From Mugil cephalus (Eukaryota; Chordata; Actinopteri; Mugiliformes; Mugilidae), in the NCBI RefSeq assembly GCF_022458985.1, contig NC_061788.1, forward strand, positions 1,713,826 through 1,777,825: a stretch of 64,000 nt of DNA. Direction: 5' to 3'. The position numbers and the translations under genes are program-made. Below, piece by piece: positions 56,201 through 64,000 of this stretch. The notes below the pieces were generated by a model. It searched no databases and was not told where the DNA came from. It was given only the letters and a program-made list of their open reading frames with translations. Each line of letters opens with the position of its first letter. Position 1 is the first letter of the stretch.

Positions 56201-59200
56201 GTGAGTCACGTTTGTTCTGGACGCGGAGCGGCCAACGCACTTAATTAATACTCCTCCCCTCTAATTTACCGATGACATTTAAAGGCCGATACTCGATGCA
56301 GGCTGCAGCTTCACAGTCCTGAGCTTTGGTTTGTTCTTATTAAAGATCATCAGGATGATTATAATAATGATTGAAAGGAGGTAAATGTGCATGAAAATAC
56401 TGGGAGGTTAATGTTGTTCAGTGTGAGGTGGAGCTCATAGGAGTCATTCATCAACAGCATAAGTAAAAATGTCTTTCAAATAAATTAAATTAGATTAAAT
56501 GTAAAATATTTCCCTCTGAGCCTGAGTTTACAGAAGCATAATTTAGAAAAGTTTTAGTAAAATATATTTAAACTGCTCATTGTTCAGATCTGATACTAAT
56601 ACGTGGAGATTTGGTGTGTAGCTAATGCTTTCGTTTGATTCACGCTGTGCCACCGTCTGTTTGCTGCGTTCGCTCCCGGGTGCAGATCATGCTGTTCGAC
56701 CAGGAGAACTTCCAGGGCAGGATGATGGAGGTCCAGAACGAGTGTATGAACGTGTGTGACCGCGGCATGGACAGAGTGCGTAGTATCATCGTGGAGTGTG
56801 GCCCGTAAGTGACACCAGCACGACTCAGGCCGCGCACACACTAACAAACACACACACACACACACACACATACTAACACACACACACACACACACTCAGC
56901 CTCACTCTGGGTTTAAACACATTATCTTTCCTCTAATTCTTCTAATTCCTCTTCCCTTCCTGTCCTCACCCCTCGTGCATCCCACTCTGCCCTGTCCTAC
57001 ATACTCCCCTCCCTTACCCTCCCTCACCCTCCTCACCCAACCAACCCCCCCCCCCCCCCCCCCACCTCCCCACCTCTCCAGCTTTGTTGCCTTTGAGCAG
57101 ACTAACTTCCGTGGGGAGATGTTCATCCTGGAGAAGGGAGAGTATCCTCGCTGGGATACCTGGAGCAACTCCTACCGCAGCGACTGCCTCATGTCCCTCA
57201 GGCCCATCCGCATGGTGCGTTCAGGTTCACCACAGACTGACCACAGACTGACCACAGGTTAACAGGATCAGACGGGAACATTTAACACTCCTTCAAAAAC
57301 TGAGCTCAAATGCTCATTAAACAGCAGAAATCTAAACTCAGGCCTCTAGACCTGACAGTTGTTTCTATTATAATGAATTCAAACCTGTAATCAATGGGTT
57401 TGTATCAGTTACAATCAATTATTCCTATAAACTATACTCAATAATCAGGTGTTTTTATATATATTTATGTGACTGGAGAGAATAGGGTGTTAATTTGAGT
57501 CCAAACTCACCTCTTCACACATCTGGCTTTAACAAACCTGAAGACTGTAACTCAGTTTATTACCTTAAATTAATTTTAGAAGCTGAAACCAGACAGAGTT
57601 TGACATGCACGCTTGAAAAAGAGCAGAAATATTTACCCGACTGTTCATATTATGTTAAATACTGTTGTTTGATAAGTCCTCAGTACGGAGGCCTCTTTAG
57701 GACATTATGAAACCGCTTTATTATTTAACCTGACATGCTATCATTAGCATGTTAGCAGTGGCTGGTGCTTTTAAAGGCGTCTCCTCATGAGCTGAAGTCT
57801 GCGGTGAATTTCACAACACAGCTCAACACCGCCCCCGCTGGACAAGCGGTGTAATTACAACAACAAACAACTCAAACTGAGGCATGTTTTTAACTCCTTC
57901 CTCCCCGTCTTTTCTCCTGCTACAGGACAGCATGGAGCACAAGATCTGCCTGTACGAGCTCTCCGACTTCAAGGGCAACAAGATGGAGATCCAGGAGGAC
58001 GACGTGCCCACCCTCTGGGCGCACGGCTTCTGTGACAGAGTGGGCAGCGTGAGGGTCCCTGGAGGAGCGTGAGTCCAAACACCTTCATTATCTTATAATA
58101 ATATAACAACTGCAGGGTCGGTTCTGTGGGAATAGAGTGGAGGCTCTGTTCTGCACATGTTGTTTTAGCTCCAGAGGAGGCTGCAGGCCTCCACGGTCCT
58201 ACGCCACAGAGACGCTGTTCATGTTGTCACAAGGCAGAACGCTGACTGTGTCCTCAGGGATCAGTTTTATTGATGGAACCTTAGACTTCCTCAGAAAACA
58301 ACACTAGAGAACCCCAACAACCTCTTCAAAGAACGACAACCTTACAGACAGGACCTCTAGGACGTCCTCAGTGACAACTAAAAACATAGAAATGGACCTT
58401 TAGTTCTTACGAGAACTTTATACCTTCTACATTTAACCCCCTGGAGGCTGGAGCAACTAGAGCCGTGTACAGTCTACAGTTAGAACGTCCTTAATGATTA
58501 AACACCTCTAGAACCTCCTCAATGCCAAACAACCATCCTCTAGAAGTCATTTCAGAACAAACAGAACCACCTCAGTGTCCACTAGACCCTTTGGAAATGA
58601 TTCATTCAGCTCTTTGGTTATAACTAGAACCCTTTAGTTAACCCTAGAACTTCCTAAAGGGTCTGAGGAACCTCCTTAATCACCACCACATTCTCAGACA
58701 ACCCATGGGTCCTACTAAAGGACCCCCAGAACCTCCTCATTTACTATTAGAACGTTTTAAGAAGCATGTAAATGATTCCTAAACCTAAAGGACCTCTTTG
58801 GTGATAGCTAGAACCTCCTTAATGTCACCTATAAACCATTAAAACACCATAAAGTGAACAACAGACCTCATAAATGACATGTCCAAGCTCCTCAGAGACC
58901 TCTAGAACATCCTCCAGAACCACAAGAACCCTTCACTAACCACTAGAACCACTGCAATCACCAATAAAGCTTCTAGTATACGTCTAGAAACAATAATAAT
59001 CAAACAAATGTTATTAGTGGCTGCGTAAAGATGACGGGTGTTAACTGTCCTCCCCCTCTCCTCCCTCCATGCCGGTCTCAGTTGGGTGGGGTACCAGTAC
59101 CCCGGATACAGAGGCTACCAGTACCTGTTCGAGTGCGGTGACTACAGACACTACAACGACTTCTGCGCCTTCCAGCCCCAGATCCAGTCCATGCGCCGCA

Positions 59201-59259
59201 TCAGGGACATGCAGTTCCACCAGAGAGGCTGCTTCACCTTCACCTCCGCCAGCAAGTGA
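56078..59259 (+). CDS. crybb1: Crystallin beta B1
   Basis: Basic beta-crystallin, a structural lens protein that hetero-oligomerises with acidic beta-crystallins. Coding exons: 56078-56200, 56686-56804, 57082-57214, 57926-58068, 59082-59259; 231 aa plus TGA. The first coding exon gives a long Ala/Pro/Lys-rich N-terminal arm starting [20 protein letters not shown], typical of CRYBB1. The next four exons each encode one Greek key, the last with a C-terminal extension [21 protein letters not shown] and [15 protein letters not shown] are family signatures. Four Trp and 9 Cys are visible; some conserved Trp positions read Phe or Tyr (GPFVAFEQ, HYNDF). It is divergent from cryba4, as in the mammalian CRYBA4-CRYBB1 pair. 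TATA at 55779, poly(A) signal at 59452. Confidence 0.96.
56686..56804 (+). CDS. crybb1: crybb1 coding exon 2 (Greek key 1)
   Basis: 119 nt: [20 protein letters not shown] to VRSIIVECG plus CC. Acceptor gtgcag, donor gtaagt. Confidence 0.96.
57082..57214 (+). CDS. crybb1: crybb1 coding exon 3 (Greek key 2)
   Basis: 133 nt: completes Pro, then [20 protein letters not shown] to LRPIRM. Acceptor ctccag preceded by a poly-C run, donor gtgcgt. The family's Trp after Gly-Pro is Phe. Confidence 0.96.
57926..58068 (+). CDS. crybb1: crybb1 coding exon 4 (Greek key 3)
   Basis: 143 nt: [20 protein letters not shown] to VGSVRVPGG plus GC. Acceptor ctacag, donor gtgagt. Confidence 0.96.
58069..59081. other. 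crybb1 intron 5 with degenerate AGAACCTCCT array
   Basis: 1013 bp. From about 58265 to 58985 short words such as CTAGAACCTCCT, AGAACGTCCT and CCTTAATG recur every 30-50 bp with much decay, suggesting an old minisatellite. No exon seen. Confidence 0.5.
59082..59259 (+). CDS. crybb1: crybb1 coding exon 5 (Greek key 4, stop)
   Basis: 178 nt: completes Ala, then [20 protein letters not shown] to SASK and TGA. Acceptor tctcag. Confidence 0.96.
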
Positions 59260-59451
59260 GCGGCGCTATCACAGCCCCCTCAGCTTTTTATCTCCCCCCC
59301 ATCTCTCTCTTCTCTCTCTCTGGGCTCCAATCCTTTCCTCCGCCACCACCACCACCACCACCACCTCCACCATCATCATCCCGAAGGAAAGGCAGAATGA
59401 GAGCAGACGACACTTTGGACGACCTTAAGTGACTTTTTATGGTGCTAAGAA

Positions 59452-59457
59452 AATAAA
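59452..59457 (+). promoter_or_regulatory. crybb1: crybb1 poly(A) signal AATAAA
   Basis: AATAAA 193 nt after the stop, giving a 3' UTR of about 0.2 kb that includes a CCACCA run. Confidence 0.85.
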
Positions 59458-59474
59458 GATGTTGTGAAAAACAT

Positions 59475-60250
59475 GAACCCTCCCTGGCTGGAGCACATTT
59501 ATTCATTTTAATCAGGACAATATCTGGCTCTCAAGGGCATATTTATCTTTGCCCATTAGAGGTACAAATACAAAAAGGAGGAAATATGATAAATTATATG
59601 AGATGTAGGGAAAATACAAGAGACTTTTTACATTTAGTGTAGAATGACAAAAAAAAAATATTATTATTATATCTTATTTTGAAGAAGTACATTTTTAACT
59701 GAAGTAAATGCAAAAGTAGTAAAATTCAGAAGTGAAACAAACCAATTAACTCCACATACAACAAAAAAAGTGTACAATATATTACTGTGATGGCATTATT
59801 TTGCAAGGTTAACATGGCGTATAATATTTAATAATAATAAATAATCAAAACTTATATATAATCGTTTTTATTGTAATATTAGATCCAGTTTTATTTATTT
59901 ATTAATTATCGTTTGTTTTTGTTTTTATATCGATATCTGGAGATATCGTTTTTTCCGGGGTTCCCTGAACACGCCGTGCCCAGTTTCTACTACAGTTGCC
60001 TTCATGTTCCTTGAAATTATCGACATCCGTGCTCGGAAGTTGTATAACAATTTAGCATAGCGTTCGTGTACATCCGTAGAGTAGCATAAAATCCGAGTCG
60101 TTAACAATAGATCTCCATAATAAAGATTTTTAACTTATTTATTTGTTTAATATTTTAAAATTTCAAGTGTTTGATGTTTATTTTGCGCGTGCCGCCTTGT
60201 AGTTGGAAAAATTCCGATAGCGCGTAAAGGCAGCAGGACGCCGCTGCTGT
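59475..60250. other. crybb1 - acads intergenic region
   Basis: AT-rich, no gene seen. The last ~100 bp before the acads ATG are more GC-rich (GCGCGTGCCGCC, GACGCCGCTGCTG) and probably contain the acads promoter; no TATA box is evident. Confidence 0.55.
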
Positions 60251-60284
60251 TGAGGTTGTGTAAAGAGGAGGAGGTGAACGCACC

Positions 60285-60312
60285 ATGGCTGCTCTTTTTA
60301 AAGCAAGGAAAG
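60285..60312 (+). CDS. acads: acads coding exon 1 (start codon)
   Basis: ATG in context [17 protein letters not shown] plus one base, then gtgagt. Chosen because its phase (1) fits the next exon and it supplies the start of the targeting peptide. Confidence 0.85.
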
Positions 60313-61371
60313 GTGAGTAAATTAAAAAACTAAAGATATAACAACTAAATATTATCATGACAAGCTTCACTGACCAGTAGAAGACGTGGTAGCTTCTTAT
60401 TAGCTGTGCGTAGATGGAAATACCACTCATAACAAACACAGTTAGCTTTAAATGCTACATGGCTCTGGGTCCTGGAGCTAAATATCCCGATTAAAATAAC
60501 ACATGTCATTGTCTCATTTAAAGATATAACTAATATAAAGTCAGGAACGTTAAATACCTAATATTTGGTCAAATGCCATTTAAGTAGCGTAGTAGTTAGC
60601 TTAATGCTAACGTTTAATTGCACTAAACTCCCCGGCTAAGTAAGGTTACAAGCTAGCTGTGATAATAAAAGATAAATAAAAGTCACCAGTATCAGAGAGG
60701 TAGTCAGGCCGCTTCGTTCCCATGTGTGTATGTTATATTTAAAGCTTTTGAAGGTGTTAAATGAGGTTAAGGTGAAGCCTGGTGGAGACGACGACCTTTC
60801 ACCCAGATAAGCCTTCAGCCCGCGGTGCGTTCAAAGACAGTTTAACAGAGCAATGTGACTCAATGACTCTACAACTAATAATAAATAGGATAAAACCTCT
60901 GCATGGTGTAGTCAGAGGGCAGCAGTTATCTTATCTACGTCATAATAATAATAATAAAAGATAAGACGGATAATCTGAAAATATCAAAGTCTCATATCAT
61001 AAAACAATCTCCATCTGCTTAATTTTTAATTTCCCCTTTTTTAAGTCTTAAAAACTAAGCATCAGCTCTGAACGGGAGGTCCTCATATGTGGACACTGGG
61101 GATTATTTACACTGTATATTATAATAACGTCACCGATATGTGACAAAATATAAAACCTGAACATGACTGAGCAAAGGCAGCATAGCAAACAATAAAATCC
61201 CAACGTCCTCAAACGAGTACTCGCTCATTAGTGGTGTAGGAGCTTGTTGCTGTTGACGGACTTTGGTAAATTTGCATGACCTGTCAAACTAGAAACATTG
61301 ATAAACTTAAATAAACACGTTAGAACTGTAAAATTTGATGAGGTTTTGTACCTTGAACACTTTTAACCTGT

Positions 61372-61431
<60 letters not shown>

Positions 61432-64000
61432 CGACGTTTCCTCGTCACTGTAGCACAGAATTAGACCAGAATATAAAGAATATACAAGAAATAACAACAT
61501 TCTGAATATATCTATAGAGGAAAATGGAAATATAGAGACATTCGTAAATACAGTGTGGGATTGTAGTTAACATCGGTAAATTTGATATAAATTTATAAAA
61601 TGTAGACAGTAAAAATTTGTCTTCCCCCTTCTTCTTCTTCTTCTTCTTCTTCTTCTTCCTCCTCTTTCTGGGGGGGATGAGGATCTGCTGTAATCACCAG
61701 ATCAGATCAGGTCGTGTGTCCCTCCTGGTTTTGCCGTAGGCGTTTCTAAACTCGTTATTCACTAATTAATCAGAGTCTCATCACAGGAGACGATCAGAGT
61801 CTGAATCTGTTACTGAGTCGATGCTGGAACGATCTGATCACAGGAGGAGGAGGAGGATGATATGTCCTCCTTCATAAACTCCTCATTCATTCATCCATTC
61901 ATTGGGAGGTGTGTGGTAGAGGTTGCCGTGGTTACCTGGTTGTGTTGCCTCCCCTCCTCTCAGCTCTCAGCTTGTGTCTGGCCGGATGTCGGAGTCTGTC
62001 TCAGCTGGCTGAGCTTCCAGAGACTCATCAGATCCTGAGACAGACCTGCAGAGACTACGCCGACCGGGAGCTGAGCCCCATCGCGTCCCAGCTGGACAAA
62101 GACCACACCTACCCCAGGAAACAGGTACAGAGTTAGGATGTTTCAGTTTTAAATGGAACCGTAATCATTGTGTTATGGCTCATATTAATCTGGGCAAACT
62201 GAGTAGAAGGAGAAGACGCTAACAGGTGTTGTCTCGTCGTTGTCCGTCCAGATCCAGGAGCTGGGGGCGATGGGCGTCATGGCGATGGAGGTCCCGGAGG
62301 AGCTGGGGGGGGCGGGGATGGACTACCTGGCCTACAGTCTGGCTATGGAGGAGATCAGCAGAGGCTGCGCCAGCACCGGGGTGGTGGTGTCTGTCAACAA
62401 CGTGGGTTCAGAGTCCTCCTCAGGTCCTCGTGGTGTCTTCTTCATGTCCTCTTCATGTCCTCATCATGTCCCCTCCCTGTCTGTCTCCTCCGTCCTCAGT
62501 CTCTGTACATCGGGCCGATCCTGAAGTTCGGGTCGGAGCAGCAGAAGGAGCAGTGGATCAGTCCGTTCACCACCGGGGAGAAAGTCGGCTGCTTCGCCCT
62601 CAGTGAACCAGGTCAGACACAAACTTTGGCTTTTAATTAAAACGGTTCATGTTCAACAAGGAGACGATCACATGACTCAACATTCACCAACATTCACCTC
62701 CTCCTCCTCCCTCTTTTTCTCCTCAATTTCTTCCTCCTCTTTCACCATCTCTTACTCCTCCTCCTTACTCCTCCTTACTCCTTATCCTCCTCCTTGTCCT
62801 CTTCCTTCATCTTTCTCCTCATCTTTCTTCCCCTTCCTCCTCCTCTTCCTTTCTTCTTCTTGCTCCTCCTCATCTTTCTTTCTTTTCTGCTTCCTTCCCT
62901 TCCTCTCTCTCCTCCTCTTTATGTCATAAGCTCCTCCCCCTCCTCCTTTCCATCCATCTCTATTAACCCTTTAAACCCGAACATTCGTCTGTACATTAAG
63001 AAAAGTTCACAGTATCTGAATTACCGTAATTCACCATTACATTATGCTGTGAAGAAGCTGCCATTACGGTAATGATGATGCATCGCTGCTGTCGGCTGCA
63101 GGTCGGGGAGATGTTGGTAAAAACAAAGTTAGTTAAACTCTTGAGATGTCACGAAGGTCTTCAGACAAAAGCACAACTCCTCAGTGTTCAGACACACTTT
63201 GAATATGTGCTGCTTAAACGTATCACCAGCGTTACATTCAGGCTTTTATATATTTTTTCTCTTCGTGGTTCCAGGTAACGGCAGCGATGCGGGAGCCGCC
63301 TCCACGGTGGCTCGACAGGACGGAGACGAGTGGGTCCTGAACGGGACCAAAGCCTGGATCACCAACAGCTGGGACGCCTCGGCCACCGTCGTCTTCGCCA
63401 CCACCGACAAGTCGCTCAAACACAAGGCAGGAGGCGCCGCTGCACCTCAGTAAGAAGGAGGAGGAGGAGGAGAAGGAGGAGGTGATAACTGTGAGCTCTC
63501 TGTCCTCCAGGGTATCAGCGCCTTCATCATCCCGATGCCACATCCAGGACTCTCTCTGGGGAAGAAGGAGGACAAGCTGGGCATCAGAGCCTCGTCCACC
63601 GCCAACATCATCCTGGAGGACTGCAGGATTCCTCTGGGGAACATGCTGGGTCCTCGGGGAGCGGGCTTCAAAATCGCCATGGTGTGTTTTTCAAAATAAA
63701 AGCACGATCCACGTGAAAACGTGCTGCAGAAGTTTTAGCTCAGGGGCCACAAGAGGCACAACATTAATACATTTAAATAAAAACAGCCTTAACGTAAAAA
63801 ATGTGTACAAGAAAATGTACGATCGCCACCATGAGTCAGACCTTTAGACCCTGTGACGGGACGTTTTTGACCCACGGGTCGTACGTTTGACAGCTGAGCA
63901 TCAGATAACGTCTGAGCACGGCGCTTAGACTGGGACGTGTCCTGGTCTGGTTCTGACGTGTCTCTCGTTTAACTGGAGCGTCTGTGTGTCTCTTAGCAAA
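60285..64000 (+). CDS. acads: Short-chain acyl-CoA dehydrogenase, mitochondrial (5' part, runs off window)
   Basis: FAD flavoprotein of the mitochondrial matrix that oxidises butyryl-CoA-type short acyl-CoAs to trans-2-enoyl-CoA, the first step of short-chain beta-oxidation, passing electrons to ETF. Coding exons: 60285-60312, 61964-62124, 62252-62401, 62500-62611, 63275-63426, 63511-63681, and 63997 to the edge. The six complete exons encode 258 residues in frame; the human enzyme has about 412. The N-terminus ([20 protein letters not shown]) is basic and hydrophobic, a mitochondrial targeting peptide. ELPETHQIL and [15 protein letters not shown] lead to the acyl-CoA dehydrogenase signature [19 protein letters not shown] and to [13 protein letters not shown]. 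The catalytic glutamate lies beyond the window. The intron after 63426 has a GC donor. Confidence 0.95.
60313..61963. other. acads intron 1: repeats
   Basis: 1.65 kb. Contains a fragment of the TTAA-element family (about 61066-61345, with CAAACAATAAAATCCCAACG), a (GATA)n microsatellite at 61372-61431 and a (CTT)n run at 61629-61657. No exon recognised. Confidence 0.6.
61372..61431 (+). repeat. (GATA)n microsatellite
   Basis: About fifteen uninterrupted GATA units; likely length-polymorphic. Confidence 0.95.
61964..62124 (+). CDS. acads: acads coding exon 2
   Basis: 161 nt: completes Ala10, then [20 protein letters not shown] to DHTYPRKQ. The acceptor is the first of two close AGs (cctctcag at 61963); the second, 7 bp on, would break the frame. 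Donor gtacag. Confidence 0.92.
62252..62401 (+). CDS. acads: acads coding exon 3
   Basis: 50 codons, [20 protein letters not shown] to VVVSVNN. Acceptor gtccag, donor gtgggt. Confidence 0.95.
62500..62611 (+). CDS. acads: acads coding exon 4
   Basis: 112 nt: [20 protein letters not shown] to GCFALSEP plus G. Acceptor cctcag, donor gtcaga. The FAD-domain signature is split here between exons 4 and 5. Intron 3 before it is only 98 bp. Confidence 0.95.
62612..63274. other. acads intron 4: pyrimidine-rich tract and a repeat copy
   Basis: 663 bp. CT-rich at 62697-62955, then a repeat copy (63065-63170) matching 34395-34520 in opposite orientation. Confidence 0.65.
63275..63426 (+). CDS. acads: acads coding exon 5
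   Basis: 152 nt: completes Gly, then [20 protein letters not shown] to DKSLKHK. Acceptor ttccag. The donor must be GC (AAG|gcagga) to keep the frame into exon 6. Confidence 0.93.
63511..63681 (+). CDS. acads: acads coding exon 6
   Basis: 57 codons: [20 protein letters not shown] to GAGFKIAM. Acceptor cctccag, donor gtgtgt. Confidence 0.95.
63997..64000 (+). CDS. acads: acads coding exon 7 (first 4 bases)
   Basis: CAAA follows the acceptor ctcttag. The family continues Met-Gln-Thr after exon 6, and CAA A.. fits Gln then Thr in phase 0. Confidence 0.7.

Noticed and set aside
61372-61431. (GATA)n run as a sex-chromosome (Bkm-type) signal
   Set aside because: GATA microsatellites are common on autosomes; one short run is not evidence of sex linkage.
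1-64000. CRISPR arrays, operons or a prokaryotic system
   Set aside because: All tandem repeats found are micro- or minisatellites without unique equal-length spacers, and the genes are spliced vertebrate genes.

Overview
The window is vertebrate nuclear DNA, almost certainly from a ray-finned (teleost) fish. Its genes have many short coding exons with GT-AG introns. It holds two beta-crystallins and a vertebrate-type G-protein-coupled-receptor kinase, and it is dense with microsatellites, minisatellites and interspersed repeats. I recognise four protein-coding genes and two tRNA genes. The order grk3 - cryba4 - crybb1 matches the beta-crystallin/GRK3 neighbourhood I know from human chromosome 22q.

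Layout. (1) About 1-42,701, minus strand: grk3, the G-protein-coupled receptor kinase 3 gene. Its ATG is at 42,701 and twelve coding exons are visible, giving residues 1-350 plus two bases of codon 351. These cover the RGS-homology domain and the N-lobe and catalytic core of the kinase. The rest of the kinase and the PH domain lie beyond the left edge. Introns 1 (11.7 kb) and 2 (19.35 kb) take up most of the span and are filled with repeat copies. Exon 11 sits between a polypurine array and a polypyrimidine array. (2) About 42.7-45 kb: the CpG-rich grk3 promoter and a second CpG-rich block. (3) 46,434-46,584, minus strand: tRNA-Arg(CCT) and initiator tRNA-Met, 6 bp apart, with a T-run only after the second. 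(4) 48.0-49.85 kb, minus strand: cryba4 (196 aa), complete, with TATA-like box and poly(A) signal. (5) 49.85-55.78 kb: the shared upstream region of the two crystallins, with a 1.07 kb telomere-like TTAGGGG/TTAGAGG array. (6) 55.78-59.46 kb, plus strand: crybb1 (231 aa), complete, with TATA box and poly(A) signal. (7) 60,285 to the right edge, plus strand: acads, mitochondrial short-chain acyl-CoA dehydrogenase, six complete coding exons plus the first 4 bases of the seventh.

Function. cryba4 and crybb1 are divergent structural lens genes and may share control from the region between them. grk3 (receptor desensitisation) and acads (fatty-acid beta-oxidation) are functionally unrelated neighbours. 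The tRNA genes are an independent Pol III unit.

The most notable unexplained signals are the complementary tracts around grk3 exon 11, the possible dicistronic tRNA unit, the telomere-like array between the crystallin promoters, the apparent loss of conserved tryptophans with many cysteines in both crystallins, a GC-AG intron in acads with a competing GT donor, and several repeat families recognisable only by comparing copies inside this window. I see no CRISPR array, operon or prokaryotic system. Comparisons with human proteins are from memory, not from an alignment.
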